A stretch of 5,603 nucleotides of DNA. Origin: Lachnospiraceae bacterium (lineage in GTDB: Bacteria > Bacillota > Clostridia > Lachnospirales > Lachnospiraceae). The position numbers and the translations under genes were made by a program. The first letter of the stretch is position 1. Each line of letters begins with the position of its first letter. The DNA lies in contig DLYC01000227.1 of assembly GCA_003447895.1 (NCBI GenBank), positions 5,110 to 10,712 on the forward strand, given 5' to 3'. This document shows, one piece after another, positions 1 to 5,603 of the stretch. Below the pieces are notes generated by a model. That model did no database searches, was not told where the DNA came from, and saw nothing but the letters and a program-made list of their open reading frames with translations.

Positions 1-32
1 ATTTTATGGTGCCTGGCACCGTAAAATTTTTT
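1..32. terminator. Palindromic hairpin with T-run, probable terminator
   Basis: Bases 1-12 pair with 16-27 around a 3-base loop (13-15). The core is GGTGCC/GGCACC and the outer part is A/T-rich, with one T-G wobble at 7/21. Read on the plus strand, the stem runs into six Ts (27-32), as in an intrinsic terminator for a rightward gene lying left of the window. Read on the minus strand, the hairpin begins right after the stop codon (33-31) of the glycosyltransferase gene, so it could end that transcript too, but any U-tract on that side would lie outside the window. The compact GGTGCC-GGCACC core could equally mark a dispersed palindromic repeat. The structure is seen directly; the terminator role is inferred. 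Confidence 0.55.
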
Positions 33-975
33 ACCGGATCTTCTGCGCGTGCTCCGCGTTGGTGTCGGAGATGATGTAGTGCGGGCGATTCTTGACTTCC
101 AGATACGTCTTCGCAAGGTACTGGCCGATGATCCCGAGGCAGAAGAGCTGCAGGCCGCCGATGAAGATGATCACGCAGATCGTGGAGGCCCAGCCCGCGA
201 CGGGATCTCCGAAGATCAGCCGCCGGACGACGATAAAGATCAGGAACAGGAAAGAGAAGGCCGTCATCGTCATGCCAAACCAGGAGGCAATACTGAGCGG
301 CGTCTGGGAGAAATTGATGATCCCGTCGATGGCATACCTGAAGAGGCTCCAAAAGCTCCACTTGGTCTGCCCGGCCACGCGCTCGACATTTTCGTAAGGC
401 ATCCAGTAAGTGCGGAATCCGACCCACCCGAAGATGCCCTTGGAGAAGCGGTTGTACTCGCTCATGGACAAAATAGCGTCCTTCATAGCCCGGGTCATGA
501 GGCGGAAGTCCCTGGCCCCGTCTACGATATCGGCATCGGAGATCCGGTTTATGATTCCGTAGAAGCGGCGGGCAAACCAGCTCCGGACCGGCGGCTCGCC
601 GGACCTGTCGACGCGCCTTGTCGCGACGCTGTCGTATTCTCCGGATTCCAGGATCTTCATCATTTTCGGAAGAAGCGACGGGGGGTCCTGCAGATCCGCG
701 TCCATGACCGCGATATAATCGCCGCGGGCGTTGGTGAAACCGGCATACATGGCCGACTCTTTTCCGAAATTGCGGGAGAAGGAAAAGTACAGGACATGCG
801 GGTCTGCGGCCGCCAGCTCTTTCATGACCGAAAGCGTATTGTCCCGGGAGCCGTCATTGATCAGAAGGAGCTCATATTCACAATTTATCCCGGCCAGCAC
901 ATCCGTCGTCACGCGGTAGAAGATCGGGAGAGCTTCCTGCTCGTTATAGCAGGGCACGATAATTGATAACATCAT
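31..975 (-). CDS. GtrB/YkcC-like family 2 glycosyltransferase, membrane-anchored
   Basis: This is a 314-residue family 2 glycosyltransferase. Relatives (GtrB, YkcC, DPM1-like enzymes) move a hexose from a nucleotide sugar to undecaprenyl or another polyprenyl phosphate on the cytoplasmic face, supplying sugar for decorating wall polymers, O-antigen or teichoic acids. The N-terminal GT-A fold shows SIIVPCYNEQ (residues 4-13), LLINDGSRDNT (37-47) and the metal/nucleotide motif MDADLQDPP (91-99, DXD-like D92-A-D94). The acceptor-side segment includes ARDFRLM (154-160). Two hydrophobic membrane segments follow at about 230-251 and 264-287. The tail GQYLAKTYLEVKNRPHYI is typical of this subfamily. 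The start at 975 is chosen because an AAAGG site lies at 990-986, 10 bases upstream, and the family motif begins at residue 4; a second ATG at 972 is possible. The open frame continues upstream to 1275, but that part has no family similarity and overlaps the divergent gene. Sugar and acceptor cannot be read from the sequence, and no gtrA-like flippase partner is in view. Confidence 0.93.
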   Translation of the reverse strand: MMLSIIVPCYNEQEALPIFYRVTTDVLAGINCEYELLLINDGSRDNTLSVMKELAAADPHVLYFSFSRNFGKESAMYAGFTNARGDYIAVMDADLQDPPSLLPKMMKILESGEYDSVATRRVDRSGEPPVRSWFARRFYGIINRISDADIVDGARDFRLMTRAMKDAILSMSEYNRFSKGIFGWVGFRTYWMPYENVERVAGQTKWSFWSLFRYAIDGIINFSQTPLSIASWFGMTMTAFSFLFLIFIVVRRLIFGDPVAGWASTICVIIFIGGLQLFCLGIIGQYLAKTYLEVKNRPHYIISDTNAEHAQKIR

Positions 976-985
976 AATTTCAATT

Positions 986-1005
986 CCTTTCACCTGTCCA
1001 TAGTA
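986..1005 (-). promoter_or_regulatory. Candidate promoter -10 and RBS of the glycosyltransferase gene
   Basis: On the minus strand TGGTACTAT (1008-1000) fits an extended -10 box (TGn plus TACTAT, 4 of 6 matches to TATAAT). No convincing -35 hexamer lies 16-18 bases upstream, which is tolerable for extended -10 promoters. A start about 7 bases downstream would give a leader of roughly 18 bases, just enough to carry the AAAGG ribosome binding site at 990-986. The RBS is well supported; the promoter is a weak motif-based guess. Confidence 0.3.
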
Positions 1006-1061
1006 CCATTTTTGGAAGAAAAGGGATAGAATGGTGATAGCGTATTTTGGCAATTTGGCAC

Positions 1062-1086
1062 AGTCGGACCGAAAGAGGATCCGACT
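1062..1086 (+). promoter_or_regulatory. Stem-loop in the leader of the CheB-CheR-kinase gene
   Basis: AGTCGGA (1062-1068) pairs perfectly with TCCGACT (1080-1086): a 7-bp stem with an 11-base purine-rich loop (1069-1079) that contains AGAGGA. It sits 6 bases upstream of the GAGG ribosome binding site and has no T-run after it, so it is not an intrinsic terminator. It could be an operator-type inverted repeat in DNA or a structure in the mRNA leader affecting stability or ribosome access. The pairing is seen directly; any function is inferred. Confidence 0.4.
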
Positions 1087-1104
1087 AACAGTGAGGCGAT
1101 TCAG

Positions 1105-4100
1105 ATGAGTGAAACGAACAGTTACACGGAAATCGGGCACGAAGCACAGCCCAATTGTGTGGTCGGAATCGGCGCGTCGGCCGGCGGACTCGAAGCGCTG
1201 CAGCAGTTTCTGACATTTCTTCCCGGCGATACCGGTATGGCCTTTGTTATTATTCAGCACCTCTCCCCGGATCACAAAAGTTTACTGGCAGATATACTCG
1301 GTAAGGACACGGTAATGCCGGTCGTAGAGGCGCAGGACGGGATGCGGGTGGAGAGAAACCACATCTATATGATCCCTCCCAAGTACAATCTGGAGATCGT
1401 CTCCGATATCTTAAGGCTCTCGGAATACAACATTAAAAACATCAATCACCCCATCGACATTTTCTTCCGCTCCCTGGCGGCGGCCTATGAAAACCGGGCT
1501 GTCGCGGTCATTCTCTCGGGCACCGGAAGTGACGGGACAAACGGCATCCGTTCGATCAAGGACCGAAACGGTCTGATCATTGTGCAGTCCCCGGAGAGCG
1601 CCAAATTCGACGGCATGCCCCGAAGTGCGATCGCGACCGGGTTTGTGGACCTCGTCCTGAATCCCGACAGCATCGCGAGGGAGATGCGGCACATCGCGGC
1701 GTCCGTGGTGGATGCAGGAAACAGGCTGCAGCTCTCCGACGGGGAACTGATGGTCCAGGTCTTCTCGATCCTCCGCAATGTGACGAAGGTAAATTACACC
1801 TACTACAAGCAGACGACGATCCTCCGCCGCATTGAGAGGCGAATCGTCGTCACACACAACCGGAATCTCCAGGAGTATGTCAAGTACCTGTCCAACAATC
1901 CGGAGGAGGCAAGGCTCCTTGCCAAGGAGGTCCTGATCGGTGTGACCAGCTTTTTCCGGGATCCCGACTACTTCGAAGTGCTCAAGGACCGGGTCATCTA
2001 TGAACTGGTCAAAAGAGCGAAGCCGTCCGAGCAGATCCGCGTATGGGTAGCGGGCTGTTCGACCGGTGAGGAGGCCTATTCCATCGCCATCCTCTTCGCG
2101 GAAGTGATGGAGGAGCTGGGCGTTCGAAGGGACGTCAAGATCTTCGCCACGGACCTGGACGGAGATTCCATCGCAGCCGCGGGAAGAGGCGTATACGGCG
2201 ACAATATCAGTGAGGACGTGAGCGCGACGCGCCTCAGCCGCCACTTCACCAGACGGGGAAACCACTATATTGTCGGGCACGAGATCCGCAAGATGATCGT
2301 CTTTGCCCAGCACAATGTATTCCAGGACCCGCCGTTTGGTAAGCTCGACCTGATCAGCTGCCGCAATCTTTTGATCTACTTCCAGAATATCCTGCAGAGG
2401 AATCTGTTTGCCATCTTCCACGTGGCGCTCAACGACAGGGGGTATCTGTTCCTGGGAAGAAGCGAGTCCGTGATCGACTACGATGACATCTTCCGGGTGG
2501 TCTGTGCCAATGAGAAGATCTTTGTGCACAACGCTTCGGGAAAAGCGCCGTCCCATGAGCAGATCACCTACTCCATGCAGGGCGTAGAGAACGGTATGGG
2601 GGCGTCCGGCGCCATGGATCATATCGCGGAGCCGGACCTGAGCTACTCCTCGTCCGAACTGGACACCCGCATCCTGGAGATGCTGATGCCGGCCAGTGTC
2701 CTTGTGGATGAGAAAAACCAGGTCGTGCACACCTACGGCGACAGCAGGGAATTTATCACACTCCCGGTCGGCGCTGTCACGCTGGATATCTTCAGCCTTG
2801 TGAGGCCTGAACTCAAGATCGCTGTCTCCAAGGCGCTCAAGGAGTCCCGGCAGTCGCAGCAGAGAGTCGCCTACGGGAAGATCCCCGTGGCCTTTGACGG
2901 ACACGAGGAAATGATCGACCTGGTCGCGCAGCCGATCCGTGACCGCCTCGGGGCGGAGACGGGCATGACCGTTCTCGCCTTTATGACGGAGAAAGAAGAG
3001 ACCGGGCATATCCCGATGGAGCAGTACCGCGTCGATACGGCAGCGGCCGAGAGGATCTCAGACCTCGAAAAGGAGCTCCACGTCGCGCAGGACAGCCTGA
3101 AAAAGACTGTGACGGAGCTCGAGAGCGTAAATGCGGAGCTGCAGGCGGCTAACGAGGAACTTCTGACAGCCAATGAAGAGCTTCAGAGTTCCAATGAAGA
3201 GCTTCAGAGTGTCAACGAGGAGCTCTACACCGTCAATTCCGAGTACCAGACCAAGGTCAATGAACTCGCGGCGGTAAACGACGATATGGCAAACTTCCTC
3301 GCAACGACCCTTGTGGGGATCATCATGGTGGACAAGAGTCTGAATATCCGCAAATACACGGAGTACATTGCCACCGAGTTTCATGTTGAGGACCAGGATG
3401 TCGGACGGTCTCTCCGCTACATCGCCTTCAACTTCGCGACGATCGACCTCATTGCCCTTAGCAGGCAGGTCCTCTCCACGATGGAGCCGATAGAGAGAAA
3501 CTGCGCCTCTGTGACGGGAAAGACTTATCTTGTGAGGATCGCGCCCTATCAGGAAGCGGGGCGGGAACACGCACGGGAAGTGCAGCCCTATGACGCGCGC
3601 ATCAGGGAGAAGGAGCCGCGCGGAGAGGGAAAAGATGTTCACGGTCTTGTGATCACGTTTGTAGATACGACCAAGCAGGTCAATGACCGGCAGCAGATCG
3701 AGGAGATGGCCAGAGCGCTCCGCGCGGCGGTCAGATCCGGGCGCGAGAAGGAGACCTTCCTGTCGCACATGAGCCACGACATGCGGACGCCCATGACGGC
3801 GATCATAGGCCTTGTCCAGCTCAGTCTTCAGGACAGCAGCGCTTCGCCTCAGCTTAGGGACAATCTGGAAAAAATACAGTCCTCCGGAAGGTACCTTCTG
3901 AGCCTGATCGACGAGGTCCTCGAGACAAGCCGGATCAATGCGGGCAAGGTGGTGTCCGTGAGCTCGGCCGTGAGGGAGACGCAGGTGATCGAGGAAGTAA
4001 ATGCGATCATCGGACAGAAGGCAGCGGATGCCGGCCTTCACTACCGGACAAGGATAAACGGCTGCAGCGACTGTTATGTCATGATGGACACAGAGCACGT

Positions 4101-4884
4101 GGAGAGGATCCTGATCAATCTTCTCAGTAATGCCGTCAAATTCTCAAAGCCCGACGGGACTGTAGAATTTGAGACCAATGTGACTTATGAAAACGACAAG
4201 GTCCGCCATGTCTATACCATCTCGGACAACGGCCTTGGGATCAGTGAAGAATTCCGAAAGAAGATGTTCCGCCCGTTTGAGCAGGAGAACCGGGACGCCG
4301 TCTCGTTAAGTGACGGACAGGGACTGGGTCTTTACATCTGCAGGAACCTGGTGGAACTTCTGCAGGGCACGATCACCTGCGAGAGCGAGAAAGGAAAGGG
4401 CAGCGAATTCCGCGTGACACTGGAGTACGACCTTGCCACCAACGAGCAGATCCGCCTGCAGCAGAGAAAGAAGATCACCTACGAGGACCGCGTTCTCTAT
4501 GGCAAAAACGTGCTGGTGGCGGAGGACAACCGGATCAACGCGGAGGTCATCATGAAGATCCTGGAGAGCCGCGGCGTCCACTCGGAGCTTGCCAGAGACG
4601 GGCAGGAGGCCGTGGAGATGTTCCGAAGAAGAGGTGCCTACCACTACCAGGCGATCCTGATGGATCTCATGATGCCGGTCCTTGACGGCAGTGAGGCCGC
4701 AAAGGCGATCCGAAAGAGCGACACGGAGGATGCTGAGGAAATCCCGATCATCGCGCTCACGGCGGATGGCGGAGACGGTGTGGAAGAGAAGTGTATGAAG
4801 GCGGGAATGAACAATTATCTGCTGAAACCTGTCAATACGGAGGAGCTCTTCCGGGTGCTCGCCTCGGAATTCGACAAACTGTAG
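1105..4884 (+). CDS. CheB-CheR-PAS-hybrid histidine kinase-receiver fusion protein
   Basis: This is a 1259-residue soluble signalling protein with no signal peptide or membrane segment. Domains in order: (1) CheB methylesterase, about 17-195, with GIGASAGG (Ser25), QHLSP (His52) and GTGSDGTNG (Asp143) as the likely catalytic triad. (2) CheR methyltransferase, about 208-475, with VTSFFRD (280-286), the SAM loop AGCSTGEEAYS (316-326), ATDLD (348-352) and CRNLLIYF (419-426). (3) PAS-like segment, about 520-630. (4) Coiled coil, about 650-728, with N and L every seven residues. (5) PAS_10-like domain, about 729-857, carrying a charged insert. (6) HisKA with phospho-acceptor His891 in SHMSHDMRTPM. 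(7) HATPase with N box NLLSNA (1005-1010), DNGLGI (1041-1046) and GQGLGLYI (1071-1078). (8) Receiver, about 1134-1255, with E1140/D1141, phospho-Asp1187, T1219 and K1241. All key residues are present, so every module looks active. CheB and CheR normally remove and add methyl groups on chemoreceptor glutamates; the target here is unknown. The start is supported by GAGG at 1093-1096. It ends in tandem stops (TAG TGA, 4882-4887) and is followed 33 bases later by ftsH. Confidence 0.95.
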   Translation: MSETNSYTEIGHEAQPNCVVGIGASAGGLEALQQFLTFLPGDTGMAFVIIQHLSPDHKSLLADILGKDTVMPVVEAQDGMRVERNHIYMIPPKYNLEIVSDILRLSEYNIKNINHPIDIFFRSLAAAYENRAVAVILSGTGSDGTNGIRSIKDRNGLIIVQSPESAKFDGMPRSAIATGFVDLVLNPDSIAREMRHIAASVVDAGNRLQLSDGELMVQVFSILRNVTKVNYTYYKQTTILRRIERRIVVTHNRNLQEYVKYLSNNPEEARLLAKEVLIGVTSFFRDPDYFEVLKDRVIYELVKRAKPSEQIRVWVAGCSTGEEAYSIAILFAEVMEELGVRRDVKIFATDLDGDSIAAAGRGVYGDNISEDVSATRLSRHFTRRGNHYIVGHEIRKMIVFAQHNVFQDPPFGKLDLISCRNLLIYFQNILQRNLFAIFHVALNDRGYLFLGRSESVIDYDDIFRVVCANEKIFVHNASGKAPSHEQITYSMQGVENGMGASGAMDHIAEPDLSYSSSELDTRILEMLMPASVLVDEKNQVVHTYGDSREFITLPVGAVTLDIFSLVRPELKIAVSKALKESRQSQQRVAYGKIPVAFDGHEEMIDLVAQPIRDRLGAETGMTVLAFMTEKEETGHIPMEQYRVDTAAAERISDLEKELHVAQDSLKKTVTELESVNAELQAANEELLTANEELQSSNEELQSVNEELYTVNSEYQTKVNELAAVNDDMANFLATTLVGIIMVDKSLNIRKYTEYIATEFHVEDQDVGRSLRYIAFNFATIDLIALSRQVLSTMEPIERNCASVTGKTYLVRIAPYQEAGREHAREVQPYDARIREKEPRGEGKDVHGLVITFVDTTKQVNDRQQIEEMARALRAAVRSGREKETFLSHMSHDMRTPMTAIIGLVQLSLQDSSASPQLRDNLEKIQSSGRYLLSLIDEVLETSRINAGKVVSVSSAVRETQVIEEVNAIIGQKAADAGLHYRTRINGCSDCYVMMDTEHVERILINLLSNAVKFSKPDGTVEFETNVTYENDKVRHVYTISDNGLGISEEFRKKMFRPFEQENRDAVSLSDGQGLGLYICRNLVELLQGTITCESEKGKGSEFRVTLEYDLATNEQIRLQQRKKITYEDRVLYGKNVLVAEDNRINAEVIMKILESRGVHSELARDGQEAVEMFRRRGAYHYQAILMDLMMPVLDGSEAAKAIRKSDTEDAEEIPIIALTADGGDGVEEKCMKAGMNNYLLKPVNTEELFRVLASEFDKL
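3170..3210 (+). repeat. In-frame tandem 21-bp repeat coding for coiled-coil heptads
   Basis: Two adjacent units, 3170-3190 and 3191-3211, are identical over their first 20 bases (CCAATGAAGAGCTTCAGAGT). The 21-base period is exactly one seven-residue heptad, so the repeat stays in frame and encodes NEELQS twice. It lies in a longer protein-level series (about residues 671-728) where flanking heptads such as ANEELL and VNEELY have diverged at DNA level. The identity suggests a recent duplication or conversion of one heptad. Confidence 0.85.
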
Positions 4885-4900
4885 TGACAGCCCCGCCCGG

Positions 4901-4909
4901 AGAAAGGAG
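4901..4909 (+). promoter_or_regulatory. Strong ribosome binding site of ftsH
   Basis: AGAAAGGAG is almost fully complementary to the 16S rRNA 3' end and lies 8 bases before the ATG at 4918. It is clearly stronger than the GAGG site of the kinase gene upstream. ftsH can therefore be translated well on its own from a shared transcript, without depending on translational coupling. No terminator-like hairpin is seen in the 33-base gap (4885-4917). Confidence 0.85.
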
Positions 4910-4917
4910 TCCGTATT

Positions 4918-5603
4918 ATGAATGAAATTAAACCGCCCAGAAAGCAGCAGATCACCTATATGCTGCTCGTGGCTGTTGTCATGATCCTTCTGAACAGTCT
5001 TGTGATGCCGTCGATCCGGAGATCCCAGATCACGGAGACAGACTATAACACGTTTATCACCATGACGGAGAACGACCAGGTCAAGGAAGTGCAGATCTCC
5101 TCTTCCCAGATCCTGTTCACGGATCTTAACGACAAGGTCTACGCGACAGCGCCGGTGACAGATCTTGACCTGGCAAACCGCCTTCACGCGCACAATGTCA
5201 AATTCGGAAGTGATATTGTGCAGCCCATGTCGCCGCTTTTGTCCTTTTTACTGTCATGGGTCCTTCCCATCGGCGTCTTTGCCGGTCTCTATTACATGCT
5301 GAACAAGCGGATGATGAACCAGGCCGGCGGAGCAAACTCCATGATGTTCGGCATGGGAAAGAGCAACGCCAAGGTCTATGTCAAGTCCACAGAGGGAATC
5401 CATTTCTCTGATGTTGCCGGCGAAGAGGAGGCCAAGGAGAACCTGCAGGAGATCGTGGAGTACCTCCACAATCCCGGCAAATACAAAGAGATCGGAGCGA
5501 CAATGCCCAAGGGCATTCTGCTGGTAGGCCCTCCCGGAACCGGAAAAACAATGCTGGCCAAGGCCGTTGCCGGCGAGTCCAATGTTCCCTTCTTCTCCAT
5601 GTC
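4918..5603 (+). CDS. ftsH: ATP-dependent zinc metalloprotease FtsH (5' part, cut by window end)
   Basis: The first 228 residues of FtsH, the hexameric membrane AAA+ protease that extracts and degrades misassembled membrane proteins and selected regulators. The pieces are in the family order: a short cytoplasmic N-terminus; membrane segment 1 (about 12-31); a small extracytoplasmic domain (about 32-103); membrane segment 2 (about 104-126); a Gly/Met-rich linker with [11 protein letters not shown] (144-154); the AAA entry motif [21 protein letters not shown] (163-183, region only); and Walker A GPPGTGKT (204-211). Walker B, the second region of homology and the zinc site HEXXH lie beyond the window, so protease activity cannot be judged here. 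The start is fixed by AGAAAGGAG at 4901-4909. The tightly placed upstream neighbour is a hybrid kinase; in many Firmicutes ftsH instead follows tilS/hpt, so this may be a second ftsH copy, which the window cannot settle. It is probably cotranscribed with the kinase unless a promoter lies in the kinase 3' end. Confidence 0.96.
   Translation, partial: MNEIKPPRKQQITYMLLVAVVMILLNSLVMPSIRRSQITETDYNTFITMTENDQVKEVQISSSQILFTDLNDKVYATAPVTDLDLANRLHAHNVKFGSDIVQPMSPLLSFLLSWVLPIGVFAGLYYMLNKRMMNQAGGANSMMFGMGKSNAKVYVKSTEGIHFSDVAGEEEAKENLQEIVEYLHNPGKYKEIGATMPKGILLVGPPGTGKTMLAKAVAGESNVPFFSM

Larger units (their letters stand above)
976..1104. promoter_or_regulatory. Divergent intergenic region between glycosyltransferase and kinase genes
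   Basis: These 129 bases must hold the promoters of both divergent genes. For the rightward gene the best -10-like hexamer is TAGAAT at 1027-1032 (5 of 6 to TATAAT), without a good -35 at normal spacing; it would give a leader of about 65 bases. The heptamer TTTGGCA occurs twice, at 1046-1052 and 1054-1060 (8-base period), and could be a regulator half-site pair or chance. A hairpin follows at 1062-1086. The rightward ribosome binding site is GAGG at 1093-1096, 8 bases before the ATG. Shared or reciprocal regulation of the two genes is possible but not shown. Confidence 0.4.

Noticed and set aside
49..966. Plus-strand open frame of 305 codons opposite the glycosyltransferase
   Set aside because: Its translation is full of D, R, P and H with no recognisable motif, as expected for the complement of a GC-rich gene, and the opposite strand carries a clear enzyme family.
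976..1275. Upstream extension of the minus-strand glycosyltransferase frame to a 414-residue protein
   Set aside because: The extra 100 residues have no family similarity, overlap the start of the divergent kinase gene, and the ATG at 975 has its own RBS at the right spacing.
1411..3009. Minus-strand open frame of 532 codons opposite the CheB/CheR part
   Set aside because: Long, but low in motif content and rich in H, D, R, V and L; a codon-bias shadow of the real gene.
3058..4098. Minus-strand open frame of 346 codons opposite the coiled coil and kinase core
   Set aside because: Its apparent internal repeats (FIGTLKLFIG...) are simply the complement of the heptad repeat; no independent coding evidence.
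4885..4917. Possible terminator or promoter between kinase and ftsH
   Set aside because: The gap has no stem of useful length, no T-run and no -35/-10 pair; it contains only the ftsH RBS.
4306..5193. Minus-strand open frame of 295 codons spanning the kinase end and ftsH start
   Set aside because: It crosses two genes with strong family signatures on the plus strand and shows no motif or RBS-supported start of its own.

Overview
The window looks like chromosomal DNA from a Gram-positive member of the Clostridia, most likely Lachnospiraceae or a close relative. The grounds are the moderately high GC with G/C-rich third codon positions, the AAAGGAG-type ribosome binding sites, an FtsH closely resembling clostridial FtsH, and a histidine-kinase H-box (SHMSHDMRTPM) of the kind common in that family. 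The placement comes from sequence character only and was not checked by a search.

Layout: (1) Positions 1-30 hold a strong palindrome with a T-run, directly after the stop codon of a leftward gene; it is a probable terminator or a copy of a dispersed palindromic repeat. (2) Positions 31-975, minus strand, encode a 314-residue membrane-anchored family 2 glycosyltransferase of the GtrB/YkcC (polyprenyl-phosphate hexose synthase) type. (3) Positions 976-1104 are a 129-bp divergent intergenic region with weak promoter-like hexamers, a short direct repeat and a hairpin. (4) Positions 1105-4884, plus strand, encode a 1259-residue soluble protein that joins CheB methylesterase, CheR methyltransferase, a PAS-like domain, an Asn/Leu heptad coiled coil, a second PAS, a HisKA/HATPase kinase core and a C-terminal receiver. 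(5) After a 33-bp gap with no terminator, ftsH begins at 4918 with a strong ribosome binding site; it runs off the window after 228 codons, just past Walker A.

Functionally, the centre is a one-protein sensory system. Both enzymes of chemoreceptor adaptation (methylation and demethylation) sit on the same chain as a complete hybrid histidine kinase. No chemoreceptor, cheA/cheW or separate response regulator is visible. The kinase gene and the membrane AAA+ protease gene ftsH are probably cotranscribed, which suggests but does not prove a regulatory link between this sensor and membrane protein quality control. The glycosyltransferase is transcribed away from the pair and is probably an independent cell-envelope gene.

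Every long open frame opposite these genes reads as a compositional shadow. No tRNA, rRNA, CRISPR array or transposase was seen. The CheB-CheR-PAS-kinase architecture is a known family, so the window does not hold a clearly new system. The less ordinary points are its pairing with ftsH, the charged insert in the second PAS, the DNA-level heptad duplication, and the structured leader.
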